Assembly (NCBI RefSeq): GCF_000835495.1
Contig: NW_015622547.1
Span: 868,001-932,000, forward strand
Reading direction: 5' to 3'
Origin: Cladophialophora immunda
Lineage: Eukaryota > Ascomycota > Eurotiomycetes > Chaetothyriales > Herpotrichiellaceae
Length of the DNA: 64,000 bases
The position numbers and the translations under genes were made by a program. Numbering within the stretch: position 1 is the stretch's first letter; each line of letters begins with the position of its first letter. Under the pieces are notes generated by a model. The model saw nothing but the letters and a program-made list of their open reading frames with translations. It was not told the DNA's origin and did not search any database. Shown piece after piece: positions 10,898-22,196 of the stretch.

Positions 10898-12921
10898 ATG
10901 GATAGCTCGCTGAGGTCTGTTCTCTCGTCCTCGCCTCAGCCTGGCCAATTTGCTAATGAATCCGCAGCCCGCAAGACGGCACGGTGGCGAACCGTGTTCG
11001 AGTCTTCCAGGGCGTCCAGCAGCTCAAGACAGATTTCCCCCCCTTCACTCTGCCTCCTCGCGTCGTCACCCGACCCCGAGACTCCAGTCTCTCCTCTGGT
11101 CCAGGGCGGAGGGAAGACTCCGATTTCGCTCCTCCGACTGGACGAGCGTGCAGGGATGGCAGCGAAGGTATCAGCGGAGACGGACGTCGTCCCGTGGCCT
11201 CCGTCCTCTACAACGGGGTAAAACTTCGCGGGCAAGGAGACAGCCACCAGATTGTTCCTCTGCGGCCTTTCACCAGCTTGGACGGGCCCGGTGATGAAAG
11301 AGCCCCTGCCCACCGGCCAGCCCTGCGCCAAGTCGGCCATCCACTCCGTCGGCAACATCGCTCAATGGAGAACGTGGGTGACGATCCTGCACTGGAGATT
11401 GCCATGGCGAGATCTCGACTTCGCTCCGTTGCCCCGAAGCAACAGGTCGTCCGGGAAGAGCCATCGCGCGGCCGATCGCACACGATGGACGAGTTGAATA
11501 ACATGTTGGATGATGCAATCAAGAATAGCTCACCCAAACCCGATGTCACTTCCACCGAGCAGCCTGGCAATCTCGCCCCAAAGCCCGGTTTTGTCCTCCG
11601 TCGAGCATCCACCCGGCAAGATCGTCGTCCCTCGCAGTCTCGTCCTCGATCCACTCGCAGAAGCACCGAATCCGTCGCGCCGCGTAGCAGCGAGGAATCG
11701 ACGAGAGTCGAGTACGAGGGGGGAAAGGAGACGGAGCGGCCAAAACAGCACGACGCGGCCGGCAAAGAGCCTCACGAGCCAGTGTCTCCTGCGGCTCCGC
11801 GGTTGAACGCAGTTGCAGATCCAGCCGGTGAACTGAGTCCTGTCAAGCAGAGAGCTGCCATGTTCGAGAGCCTCAGCAAAAAGCCCACCGGTCACGACCA
11901 AGTTTGTCAACATTTTGGGCACGAACATAAGGCCCCGCACCAGCATCAGCACCACCACCCTCCTCCACGCAAAGAGACCAAGAAGATCCACCGTATCAAG
12001 TTTGGAGACACGATTGAAGAAAGACCGGGCACCCCCTTGATTCCCTTGACGCTGCCGACCCTCGTCACGCAAGAAAAAACCAGCAGACCTCCTAGCACAA
12101 TGAGACAAGAGCACGCCGACGTCGAACTCCCCGGGCCCGTCGAAGAAGAGCCGGCGAGCGACGATGTTTTTAAGGAGGAGAGGAAGCCTTCATTGAGCTG
12201 GCCTTTCCGATGGAGCATTTTTAACAAGGGAGCCTCTGTGCCACCTCAGGAGACCGACACACCTTCCGGTGATGCGGAGGCGAAGGACGAACACTATCCC
12301 ACCACTCGGCATAGTATTGTCAGGAGCAAAGTTCAGGATCTGTTACAAGCTGCGAATGAGAAGGACGGTGCAGAGCAGCGACGCCGAGACGTAGAGAGGG
12401 AACGTCTCCGCCGAAGATCAACCCAAGCTCAACCACCGCGAAGGCACACCGAAGCAAATCGCGACGAGACGAGGCAGGAGAGAGCCGCCGAACCCGACCC
12501 AGTGGAGTCTCCGAGCAAGGAGCTTCTTGAAAGCCTGAAAATCCCCGCAGAGACGGGCGACAACAAGCTGACCCCCAGGACCCCTCTTCAACGTGCCATG
12601 TCGGAAAAACAGGTGTTGGCGCCACCCACGCGGGCTGATCCAGACAGTGAATCAGGAAGTCCACGGAAACCTCCGCCTCAGACCCTCATTCGTGGAAGAT
12701 CCATCTCCACCCATCGGCCATCCCTTGGGGAACACAAACGCTCCGTGCAGCAGCAGTTCAGCCTGAGTCCGGGGCCAAGCCGCAGTGGATCGAAACAACG
12801 GCAGGGCGTCAAGGTGGAGGTGGAGATCCGTGACAGCCCCGAGCGCGAGGCTAGGGACAGGGGGGACAAGATTGTCATCATCAGGGCCGATGTTTCTGAG
12901 ATGGACGATGAAGGGAGATGA
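10898..12921 (+). CDS. Uncharacterised, largely disordered protein
   Basis: Not assigned to a family. A 17-base first exon (10898-10914) joins across a 53-base intron (10915-10967, containing GCTAATG before the acceptor) to one long exon, giving 656 residues. The protein is dominated by Arg, Ser, Pro and Glu with many RRxS and SPxK-like sites, so it is probably disordered and phosphorylated. A His-rich patch (HFGHEH followed by HQHQHHHPPP) and a conserved-looking stretch, KKIHRIKFGDTIEERPGTP, lie near the middle, and LSWPFRWSIF is a rare hydrophobic island. Its N-terminus, NRVRVFQGVQQLKTDFPPF, looks ordered. Nuclear or cortical scaffold roles are possible but not shown. Confidence 0.75.
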
Positions 12922-13454
12922 TCGGGAGCGGTGGATAAATTGGCCGGACACTTTATCACGACGTATGGCTTTGGTGGACGAGACAGGGTAGGAGAGTGCA
13001 TAGGATAAGTGGTGATTGACATGGGTACTGCTAGGCAAGAAAGAAAGAGGAGAAGTTATTGTCGGTTTGGTATAGGTATAGTTATCTCTTGACAAGCACA
13101 AGTACGGCATGGGCATGCCTTTGAGCATGGATCGACTTACAGGACGGGATGGCAAGCAATGTCCGATTGTATCGTTCAATTGAGAGTGCTTCGTAGGTAC
13201 AATCACGGATCGCCGCGTTGGATTGTACGGGACCGGCTCGACTACGAGGGTGGAGCACAGTTGGCAATTGACATTGCCGTCAATTGAATTCCATGCTATA
13301 CTCGATTGATTCTCGCTCGTTCTTTCACTTGTGCTCATCCACGCCCTCATCCGAGTCATCTTTCGGGTCTGTCTCCCCTCGCTCGCTCCGCCGCCTCCAC
13401 TTCCGCGCCCAGGCCGTCGTTGCCTTTCCGACCCCCGAGAATCCCCCTTTCCCT
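12922..13454. other. Convergent intergenic region
   Basis: Shared 3' flanks of the disordered-protein gene (plus) and the tautomerase gene (minus). Long minus-strand frames crossing it are antisense shadows. Confidence 0.6.
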
Positions 13455-14745
13455 TTATTCGAGGAGTTTCTTGAGGTCGGGGCGCCGGTCGATCTCCTCG
13501 ACCATCTTGCGGAAGTTGTCGTCGTGGTGCTCGTAGGCCTGCGCCTTGAAGAAGGGCATGTTGTCGCGCAGCCAGGAGGACTCGGAGCCGGCCTTGTGTT
13601 GTTTGTGAGTGTGATAGATCGATAGATCGATAGATAGATGAATGATGATGATGATGATGAAGAGACGGGACAGGACAGGACGAGGACTGACAAAAAAAAA
13701 AGGCAAAAACCACCAAGTGAAGGAAAAAGAACTACTCAGGGCACAAAAACCACTCACATCCGGAATCGTCACGCCGTTCTCCCTCGCCGCGATCATGGGG
13801 TAAAACACAATGAAATGCATCTTCTTGGCCGCCCGCTCGGCCTGGTCCCGCGCGGTGGTGCCGGCCGCGGCGGCGGCCCCCATGCCCACGGCCTGGTCCC
13901 ACTCGGCCTCGAGCTGGGCCGCGAGGTCGTCGAACACGGCCTTGGTGCGGGCGGGCGACGTGCGCACCATGGCCAGGAGGCGGTTCGGGCCCGCGTGGTC
14001 GTGCGCCACGGGCTCGCCGGCCAGGAAGTACGTGTTGGCCTCGTCGTCGGCGGCGTCGGCACCAGCACCGCCGTGAGAAGTGGAGGTTGAGGTTGAGGTA
14101 GAAGTGGGCGGCGGTGGCGGCGGATTGGAGAGTCGGTGGAAGCTGACGTTGACAAACAGCGACGGCGTCAGGAAGGTCGTCGAGTGCAGTCGCGTGATGG
14201 CCTGGGCGAAGCGGTGTTTTTGGGCCCGCGTGAGCGGGTACGTGTGTTGGACCTGTACACCGGGTGGGGTTGTGAGTAAGGTATCCTAGCCAGGCTGGTG
14301 GTGGTGGTGGTGGTGGTGACGTATGGAGAGGGCCGCTTGACGGGGGAGGAGGAGGAGGAGGAGATGATGAAGACAACGAAGATGGGATGGCTCGAGAGCG
14401 TAGAGGGGAGAGGGGAGAGGATGAGAAAGGACAGGGGGAGAAGGGCTTTCCGCCTCCCAATGGATAGAGCAGATGTGCCGGTGGTGAGAGGTGAGCGCAA
14501 GGAATGCAACAAGTCAAGACCGAGGGGACCTTGAGAACCTCTCCCTCGACGAGGCTGAACCAGCTCTCTTCCCCCCCAAAAGGGGAGACATGGATGCGGA
14601 AGATACCATCGGGTAAGCAAATACGAAAGGAGATGGGCATGTATAGAACACAACTTCGACCAGCACAAGCACAAATGCAAGCACAAGCACGTGTCGAGTA
14701 TTCGTTGCAGAGGGACTCTGCTGGACTCACCTCGTAGAAAGGCAT
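13455..14745 (-). CDS. Tautomerase-like protein (4-oxalocrotonate tautomerase superfamily, fungal type)
   Basis: Three exons, read on the minus strand, give 215 residues: 14745-14731, 14252-13758 and 13592-13455. The protein begins MPFYEVQHTYPLTRAQK, so Pro-1, the catalytic base of this superfamily, is exposed after Met removal. FLTPSLFVNVSFHR follows the usual beta-alpha-beta pattern. The C-terminal half repeats the mixed alpha/beta fold (AMVRTSPARTKAVFDDLAAQLEAEW, then MHFIVFYPMIAARENGV). Family members such as cis-3-chloroacrylic acid dehalogenase act on small unsaturated acids; the substrate here is unknown. The first exon is only 15 bases and the first intron 478 bases, with GGT and GAG microsatellites. 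The second intron carries GATA and GAT repeats. Confidence 0.85.
13616..13662. repeat. GATA/GAT microsatellite in an intron
   Basis: A run of GATAGATC-like units passes into (GAT)n, inside intron 2 of the tautomerase gene. Confidence 0.8.
14296..14362. repeat. GGT and GAG microsatellites in an intron
   Basis: (GGT)n at about 14296-14318 and (GAG)n at about 14346-14362 lie in the 478-base first intron of the tautomerase gene. Confidence 0.8.
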
Positions 14746-15788
14746 CTTGATCGTGCTTGAGTGCCTCCTCGTTCCTCTCAAAAGCGATAACTCGGTTCAG
14801 GGATGGGACGTCGGTGCACGATCCCCAAGAAAGATGGAGGGAGTCAAAGAGGGAGTGAAAGGGACAGGATCCGAATCGAAGAGAGCGGGAGATGGGCGCG
14901 AGAGACTGAGGGCGGACAGAAACAATTCTCACTCAACATCCTTAGTGACTTACATCCCATATATATATATACACTTCGCGCAGCGTATATTTCTCCACCA
15001 TGTTGAATATTAATCAAGAGTCAAGGACCATCCGCAGCCCTACTCGTTATTGGCGAGGGTCCATGATGTACGGAGGCCTCAGCACTTCGCGGGAGCACTT
15101 CCTTCTCCCCCAATGACGCGTTCGATGTCGACCGCATTCGTGGGGTAAGACAGGAGAGATACGCCCGTCACAGATCCATCCCACTAGCACTCTAGCCCCA
15201 AGCACTCCGCACGCCCGTCTGCCCTCGATCTACCCGTTGCCGCCGAGGGATCCAAGGGGAGGGGGAGATACTTCGCAGATATCTCGGGATATCACGTCGA
15301 GACGCAGATGTGATTTGTAGTGCTTAGTACTCGTCGAGGAGCTGCCCGGGCAGGGACACGAAACTCTCGAAAAGGAAAATCGAATGCTGCCTGCAGCCTT
15401 GTGGTTCGTTCACCAGCTATCGACGTGGCAGCGCGTGACTCTCGCGGAAATCGAGGAGAGCAGTGATTGATTGACATGGCATAGATGGCATACGCCACAA
15501 AGGCCGTCTGAAATTGTGACTTTCTTTCTATCAATGACAGCAGGCTGTTCTTGACAGGATCTACATGAATTCCCGACAAACTGGGCGCCGAACTCCTGTA
15601 TCCCGGTCAACTACTCACACAATCAGGCTCTGCTTTGTCTTATGCGGTCGAATTGCCGCATGTCGCATGTCGCATGTCGTTGCCACCACGCATTGTTTCC
15701 TTCTGTTCCACTGTATCTTGTGTTTTGGAAATGTGGGTATACCAAAATCCAACGCTGCCGTCCCTCACACTCCTCCGTCCTGTCTGCG
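14746..15788. other. Intergenic, about 1.0 kb
   Basis: No gene recognised. An alternating TA tract at about 14958-14972 lies about 215 bases upstream of the tautomerase start on its strand and could serve as its TATA-like element. Confidence 0.5.
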
Positions 15789-16406
15789 TCACTGTTCACT
15801 TGCTCTTCCTCGCCTCCTGAAAACTCCCTTGATCGTGTTTGCAGTGATAGGTGTGGTGACCAAAGCACACAAGATGCCGAAGAACAAGAATATCCCCAGA
15901 GCGATGTAGATGCCCGTGGTGTAGGCAGAGGACGGTGGTGAGGCGAGGGTGTTCACAGTGGAGGACGTAGATGAGGCGGTCGACGTGGGTGAGGAAGTGA
16001 AAGATACAGTGGAGCTGGGCGACGGGAAGGGCGACGACATAACCACGGTGGTCATGGACAGAGATGTCGCCTGCACAGACAAGGTAGACGGTGACAGAGG
16101 AGTCGGGCTTGAGGTTTCGACTGCTGTCGAGCCTGCACTTGTGCTGAGATCGACCTCATTCACAGTTGAGGGCGACGGATCTGGATTTTGTGAATCTTCA
16201 CTTTGCCATTGGGTGCTCGGGGTCTCCATTGGGACGGTATCTGTGGTGCTGGGCTGGGAGATAATCGTGGTGGCAATGATCTCCACCGCTGTTCTAGTGA
16301 ACCTGGGTCTGGTGTGTGACTTCAGGGCCGTGGCGACCACGCGGTGACTGGAGGGACGGTCAGTCAGAGAGCAGGAGATTGGGTCGTCGTCGCGGATTCG
16401 TGCCAT
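15789..16406 (-). CDS. Hypothetical Ser/Thr-rich single-pass membrane protein
   Basis: A 205-residue open frame starting with ATG at 16406. Residues about 50-155 are almost only Ser, Thr, Pro and Val, typical of an O-glycosylated stalk. A single hydrophobic segment, GIYIALGIFLFFGILCALV, lies near residues 165-185 and is followed by a basic tail (GVFRRRGRA). No signal peptide is visible at this start, so an upstream exon may supply it. This layout is common in fungal wall-sensor-like proteins, but no specific family is recognised. The gene may be mis-spliced or incomplete at the N-terminus. Confidence 0.45.
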   Translation of the reverse strand: MARIRDDDPISCSLTDRPSSHRVVATALKSHTRPRFTRTAVEIIATTIISQPSTTDTVPMETPSTQWQSEDSQNPDPSPSTVNEVDLSTSAGSTAVETSSPTPLSPSTLSVQATSLSMTTVVMSSPFPSPSSTVSFTSSPTSTASSTSSTVNTLASPPSSAYTTGIYIALGIFLFFGILCALVTTPITANTIKGVFRRRGRASEQ

Positions 16407-16925
16407 CGTGGGTCTGACGGACTGTCAGGGTGGGCTTCACAGGGAAGGCACAGCTCGGCGAAATGTGACGAGGAAGTCGCGTCGAAAGATGAATGGGGAT
16501 GTGGTTGAGATTGCCTGACTCCGTCCTGGCGGTCTCTTTTTGCAATGACAGCGATTGAGTGGTGAGCTCAAAGTGAGCGCGACCTGGGCGAACACAGGAT
16601 GGGAGTGACCCCGGCAACACGGTGACCTGTGTTGAGCTGATGGTACAACGGCACCGAAGAAATGAGGGCGAGAGGACGGGACGATCATAATAGAAAGTGG
16701 AAGAGAAAGTCGACGCCCAAGGAGCCCACCTGTGCCATGGCAACAGCTGTGAGTGAATTGAGGTCATGAGGTTGGGTATCTAGCGATAAGTGAATCGACA
16801 CATGAACGCACCCACTTTCAAGCAGAGGCCCGCTGGTAAAACTGCAGATTCATTCAATGCCACCCTTTTGTAATACGGTCGCTTGCATCACGGGTTACTC
16901 ATTAAGCCCGCTCGAGGGACGAACA
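16407..16925. other. Intergenic or 5' region of the membrane-protein gene
   Basis: A 135-codon minus-strand frame (16360-16767) overlaps this stretch. It has no family resemblance but could contain an upstream exon for the Ser/Thr-rich protein. Confidence 0.4.
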
Positions 16926-18872
16926 CTAGGCATCCTGCTCGAGAGCGACGTCTGTCGCCGTGGCCGGGGCGGCAGTCTCGTGAGCTTCACCAGCCTCGCC
17001 CTCACCAGCCTGCCCGGTTGGGCCAGGGCTTTCTGTTACCGGCTCGCCTGAAGCCGGCTGACCCTTGAGAGGAGCCTCGTCTTCGGCGTCCATTTGTAAT
17101 AAGAACGTTTCCCACAGTTCAATCAGCTGTTGGCCGTGTTAGCAAACGTCACCGCCCTCTGGGACAGACGAACGTACCTCTTTCTGAGCCTCGACAGCAC
17201 CCTCCAAAAACGTCTCCACGCCACTCTTGAAATCTTCCACCTTCTCCCGCTCAAATCTTTCCAGTTCTCCCCTCATCAACCGACCCATATCTTCAAACAA
17301 TAATCGGGCTTGGTGTGCCTTCTTCTCTGCGTCGCTAACGCCGGCGCCGACTTCGTTCAGCTTGTCCTGTTGGCTTTTGCCCTGCCGGAGAAGCTTCTCG
17401 TGGGCGCTCCGCCGTTTGGCCAGTTCGCTCTCTGCGGCGTGCCACGAATGGAATGCCTTCTGCCGCTGAGTGAAAGCCTGCTTGACACTGCCGATAAGTC
17501 TGATATACTCGTCCACGGTAATCCCGAGAGTCAAAACATCTTGTTGTGCCTGTCTTTCGTAGAGCTCCCGGATCCTCATCTGCACATCCGACAGCCCTTG
17601 CAACGGACCGGAGAAGGCGGGCGAGAGGTCGACCTGAGCGAGGCTGTTGACCGACGCGGCGAACTCGCCTGCCGCGGCAGCAAGACCCTTTCTCTGGTCC
17701 ACGACGGCGTCGACGGCCTTCATCAACGCCTTCAATTGGTTTTCCAGGGCGTCCAGGTAGACTCTGCGGTCGTGGAACCAATCGTCGTGCTCGACGAATT
17801 TGCCGCTCGACGAACCGACGTTGATCCCAATGGCACTCAGCATACCCTTGTTCTGGCCCAGGTCCGGTTCCCGGTTCTCCTTGTTCTTGACGTCAATGTT
17901 GAAAGCGTCGCTTTCGAGGAAGATCTTGAGGTCGGCATCGTGGTGGAGGATCGGATGCGCGGCGATCTTGTTGAGCATTCGCTCCAACGCCTGGCGCCTC
18001 GACTCGACAAATTCGCTATCAAACCTACCCACGGCTTGCTTCTCGGGAGGCGGCGGGACGACCACGCCGGGGTTGTTGTTGTGCATTGCGTTGTAGAGCC
18101 AGAGGAAATCCCGATACCGGCGGGACACGGCAAACTCGGGTTGTTTGTATGCTTTCGAGGTCGTCTGTAACCGTCAGCTGCCGTAGCATGCGCCTGGCCG
18201 ACTCACGTACCTTTGTGCGGACTTGGTATACAATGTGGCTGCTGGTCAAATCCCCGACCTTGTGGGGATCGCCCACTTGGATCTCAAAGCTCGGTTTGGC
18301 GGCCTGTTCCACGCTCACACTGGACGGGGTTTGTCGGATGGCAGGAGCGCTGCTCTGCGGCTGAACCGGCGGGGGACCCTTGGGTCGTCCGAGTGGGAGA
18401 GTGGTATCTTCATATTCCGACCCGGCGAACCCAGGCGACGTCGCAGAAGGCTGTCGGTTCACTCGTGCCGCGAGTTCTTTCCTCGGCGGGGTCGGCGCTT
18501 GTTCTGCAGATATGGTAGACGCCACTGGAGCTGGATCTGCGCCCAGGGGACCGAGAGGGTCGAGGGAATCGTCCACGGCCTCGAGCTTGGTCGGTTGAAC
18601 CTCGATCTTGCGGGCCGGGATTTTTCGAGACGATGGAGGCCGCGGGCCGGAGGATGTCTGCTTCGTGGAGGAGGGGGCTAGGTCTCAGATGAGCATGTCG
18701 AACTCGGAGAGCCATCACAAGCATATTCATACCGTCATTGGGTTTGGCAGAGCTGGCCAAATCCTGCGGGTTATCTGACTGCGATTGGGATGGAACGTCT
18801 ATACAGCCGGTCAGCGTGATCAGCAGTAAAATCGAGAAAAGGTTGCTCACCACCCCATGGCGAATCGTCCAT
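16926..18872 (-). CDS. vps5: Vps5/Snx1-type sorting nexin, retromer subunit
   Basis: PX-BAR protein of the retromer that returns cargo receptors from endosomes to the Golgi. Five exons on the minus strand give 580 residues: 18872-18851, about 18797-18732, 18677-18211, 18164-17178 and 17126-16926. The N-terminal about 170 residues are Pro/Ser-rich and disordered. The PX domain spans SFEIQVGDPHKVGDLTSSHIVYQV, then SRRYRDFLWLYNAM, PPPPEKQAVGRF and RRQALERML. The BAR domain follows from about residue 300 with long heptad-like helices (LENQLKALMKAVDAVVDQRKG, ELAKRRSAHEKLLRQGKSQ). The last exon starts LIELWETFLLQMDAE and ends in an acidic/Pro tail. An internal Met (18576) would lose the first exons, so the upstream start is preferred. 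Confidence 0.92.
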
Positions 18873-19550
18873 CTTTGCAGCTACGAGTGTAGAGAGAGAT
18901 ACAATGTCACTGCAGAGCGAGAGAGGTGGTTATTGCCTAGACCTTTGCAATGCGGAGCAGAAACCAAACTCGCCAATTCCCCGAACTCACGTGCGATTAG
19001 CCTCCGCCGCGCAGCCTTGCCGTTCCGTCGCTTCTACCTAACGCACGGAGAATGACAATCTTCGTCATTTTGACTTGAGGCCTAAGAGATCCGAATCGTA
19101 TGCCGACCTTTATGAGCAACGATACCCTATCGTGGCCGTTTGAATACTTCCGAGTTGCGAATTGTGGCGGCTCGGTCAGTGTGCACGTCCCAGCATATTC
19201 CTCGTGTACAAGTAGGTAAAGCACGGTTAAGCTGGGCGTAGGGCACCAGTACCCACCACCGCTGCGTCGGATTGAGCTTCATATCTGTATGGACGGCTCA
19301 AAACCATGGTTGGCCCCGGCCATGCACCAAAAGGCCACGCGAAAATTGTAAAGCTCCCGGGCCAACGCCCATGGCGCAATGTGTCCTCGGCAGCCAAAAA
19401 TGTAGCTTGATACGGAGACCCGTCTAACTTTAGGGTCCATTCGACACAAAAATATTGTACATTGACCAGTCTGTCTTTGATGGCCGTTCTGGTATATAAA
19501 ATGCCGTCCGCTGCGATGCAGAAACGCTCAAGATTCTTGTCTAGTTCGTC
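18873..19550. other. Intergenic
   Basis: Promoter side of vps5 and 3' flank of the ribosomal-protein gene. No coding feature seen. Confidence 0.6.
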
Positions 19551-20120
19551 CTACTTCTTCCCACCCTTTTTCGGCTGTGTCTGCCCATTTGGTTGGCCGC
19601 TTTCCTGACCAAATGAGCTGACAAAGTCCAACAGGTTCATGTCGTCCTCGGCAAACACGTTCTGCTCCTCCTCAAATGTCGGTTCTTTCGCAGGGGCTGC
19701 ACTTCTTTCCGACGAGGGAGGAGGGGGGGCGGTGGTGGTGGTAACGGTCGCGGTGCTCTGCTCAGTCTTCTTTGCGGCTTTTGAACTGTCGAAGCTGGTG
19801 CCGAACCGGGCTCGGAAGCTTGCCAACCGCCCTGACTCGTCGTCCTCGACGTTCAGAAGCTCCCTCGACGTGGGATTCCACAGGGGAGAATTTCTCGTGT
19901 CTCGAGTCGATCTGTACACTGGAATCGGAGAAGTAGTCCGCATGGTGAACGCACTGCCGTCTGACAGCGTGACTAGTTGAGTAAAGGTATAAGGTCGTTT
20001 CGGCCGCTTTATGAGTCGCGCATGGCGACACGCTTGACAGACATAGGTAGTAGAAGAGGCAGCCGAAGGTAAACTGGGGAGCGAATTTGGCCGCAGACAG
20101 GGACGGAGGGCGACCGACAT
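19551..20120 (-). CDS. mrpl36: Mitochondrial large-subunit ribosomal protein bL31m (yeast Mrpl36 type)
   Basis: Single exon of 189 residues. The first about 30 residues are Arg/Ser/Pro/Ala-rich with no acidic residues, a mitochondrial presequence. Conserved core: CQACRHARLIKRPKRPYTFTQ, LSDGSAFTMRTTSPIPVY and STRDTRNSPLWNP, which match the bL31 pattern of LSDGS..T and D..SHPFW/N. The C-terminal half is an extension typical of fungal mitoribosomal proteins: low-complexity Ala/Pro/Thr with an acidic patch and ending KKGGKK. Confidence 0.88.
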   Translation of the reverse strand: MSVALRPCLRPNSLPSLPSAASSTTYVCQACRHARLIKRPKRPYTFTQLVTLSDGSAFTMRTTSPIPVYRSTRDTRNSPLWNPTSRELLNVEDDESGRLASFRARFGTSFDSSKAAKKTEQSTATVTTTTAPPPPSSERSAAPAKEPTFEEEQNVFAEDDMNLLDFVSSFGQESGQPNGQTQPKKGGKK

Positions 20121-20751
20121 TGTCGTCTTCGATGATGCTCCCGACGGAGGAAACTGGCGAGCAAGGTGGTCGGTAATTGATTCTCTTCGCCTCGAAATCC
20201 ACGGCGACCGGTTTTGGACTCAATAATCAGTGAAATGCCGTTCCTCGAAAGTGGTCAATGGATGGGAACGAACTACCAAGTTCCCCAAGATCTCCGCCAA
20301 GATGAGTAAAAAGTGTTCGCGCCTCACCCCGGATTGGGCCAAGGGTGACGCCGCCCTGTGCTAGACCCCCAGAATTAGGGAGTCCTGGCCAGTAATTAAG
20401 GAGTATGTGTTAAGCTCCCTCTCGGCCTAGGATCCCTTTAAGTGAGAGCAGCAATACGAGTACTATCGTGGGACATCAGTTATGGCGTAGAGTAGGTGGA
20501 CAGGCATTCTGACACACCCGGTATCCTTTAAGATACCCTGATAGCTAGGCTTAACGTCCTAGAGATCGCTCCCTCCCAGGATAATAGGGCCAGGACTACT
20601 CCAGGACGTCCCAAGATCCAGGAACGGCGTCCTACCGCGGCACAAGTCCCCAGGCATTCGTCCTTGTGCCTGGAAGTTTGTTGATAGAGTCAAAGACAGA
20701 CCAAACACCTGCAAGAGTGTAACTCTCCCATCCACTTCCGTCTCTCCCTAG
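20121..20751. other. Intergenic with an imperfect inverted-repeat element
   Basis: No gene. This stretch differs in composition from its neighbours, with many CTAG, TTAA and CCTAGG words. It contains the inverted-repeat structure listed separately. Confidence 0.5.
20370..20605. repeat. Possible MITE-like inverted-repeat remnant
   Basis: AGTCCTGGCC at 20381-20390 recurs as its exact reverse complement GGCCAGGACT at 20588-20597, and the flanks match imperfectly. A small internal palindrome, GGTATC-6-GATACC, sits at about 20520-20537. The element carries no open frame. It could be a degenerate MITE or a chance inverted repeat; no clear target-site duplication was found. Confidence 0.3.
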
Positions 20752-21390
20752 CTAGTTCTTCTCATCCATCGCAGCCTGGTAGGAAGGTAGCCGAGCATCC
20801 CTTCGTTGCTCGCACCCGCGCTGTTCCTGACCATCTCGTCGCCCTTGCTCTTGCACATTCCGACGAGGCTTCTCGTAGTAATCGCGGGCAGCTCCGTTTC
20901 CATACCCGTCAAGCTCTTCCTCACTGTCACTCCTGTCGTCCGGTCTCACGTCGCGAGATCTTCTGTCGTCGCGCGGCGGCTGTCGGTCGTTCTGGCCTGG
21001 GCCCGAAACACCTCGACCACCGTCGCGGCCGGGCTCACGTCCAGACGCATACCCTTGTGGAGATCCCCACTGCATATCCCGCTCCATGCGTCTGTCGGCG
21101 TCCATCTGCCGCTGCTCGTGCTTGTTGTTCTGATGGTCAGCGACAAGGCCGATGAGGCCGCCGATCAAGCCGACTCGACCACGCCGGCCGAATCCGAAGC
21201 CGCTGCAGCCTCTGCATCGGAGGCGGCCACAGTTGTTGCAACCATAGCCTCTATCCTCGTTGTAGATGTATGTGTTGCCGTACCCAGGGCCATACCCAGG
21301 GCCGTATCCGGGGCCGTAATTGGGGTTGTTAGAGCCGTGATAGGGATCCATGGGAGGCCCGAAGTTCTGGCCTCTGTTGCCTCGGAACAT
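20752..21390 (-). CDS. Hypothetical Gly/Tyr/Pro-repeat protein with Cys-rich core
   Basis: Single exon of 212 residues, starting MFRGNRGQNFGPPMDPYHG. Three to four YGPG repeats are followed by a short cysteine motif, GCNNCGRLRCRGCSGFGFGRR, and a hydrophobic Gly-rich segment, VGLIGGLIGLVAD. A long Arg/Asp/Gln-rich charged tail ends with LPSYQAAMDEKN. The LPSY motif with a following acidic end is seen in many small fungal proteins and may bind WW or arrestin-like partners, but that is inference. In-frame codons upstream of 21390 are open but add a non-matching stretch. A TATATAA-like word lies about 110 bases upstream. Confidence 0.65.
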   Translation of the reverse strand: MFRGNRGQNFGPPMDPYHGSNNPNYGPGYGPGYGPGYGNTYIYNEDRGYGCNNCGRLRCRGCSGFGFGRRGRVGLIGGLIGLVADHQNNKHEQRQMDADRRMERDMQWGSPQGYASGREPGRDGGRGVSGPGQNDRQPPRDDRRSRDVRPDDRSDSEEELDGYGNGAARDYYEKPRRNVQEQGRRDGQEQRGCEQRRDARLPSYQAAMDEKN

Positions 21391-22196
21391 GGTGAAAGAA
21401 GTCTGGAAATTGTGTGAGAGTATAGATTCGACCTTTGTAATGAGGATTGTCCGGGAGGAACAAGAAAAATGTTGCAGGAGACGCCGGAGTAGCATGCTAT
21501 ATAAGTATACCGACCTCGTTCAGCCAGCTCGCATTTCGGAATCAAAGGATCAACACCGCCTAGTTGAAACCGTTTGGGCGTCATGCTCCAGCCCGAACGC
21601 TCAGCTTCACATCTATAGCTGGAAGGGGTCAATACGACGGTTGGCCGGCGCCCGTTAGTTGGCGATCACTGGTATTTTTGCAGCCTTCGAAGGCATTGAT
21701 CTGCGGAGCCAGAATACTGTGTATACCTGTTTCAGGTAAGTGCGCGAAGTACATTACCGTTGTACCACGGTATTGACTGATACTACGCCAGGGGCCGTAC
21801 ACCGTTGCAACTCAGCCTCGATTCGGGAGTAGTATGGTCTCGGAGATGGAGCCAAATTCTGGCTGCCGACAAAAGAAACCGAGTCCATGTCTTCCGTATC
21901 TATCGATTGGTGAACCCCTTGAATACCAAAATAGCACATCACGACCATTCATTCATGTGATATGTTCTCAATCCTCATATCGTCCTCGAGACAGGGATTA
22001 CCCGCTACCTAGAAGCATGCTCCAAATTACCTGTAGCCCCTGCAGCGGAGACTACATCGTCTCCCACTGCTACATCGACTGTCGGGTCAATTTCGAGGCT
22101 CGTCCGCTTCCATATTACCCGTCCCCATGTAATGTCAGGCAGCAGGACTTCCCCAGATCTTCTTGCCGGCTGACACTGAGACACTGAGACATGCAT
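21391..22196. other. Intergenic
   Basis: Promoter of the GYP-repeat protein and 3' flank of the permease gene. No gene seen. Confidence 0.55.

Noticed and set aside
12652..13716. 354-codon minus-strand frame overlapping two genes
   Set aside because: It spans the convergent 3' regions and has no motifs; its composition fits chance readthrough.
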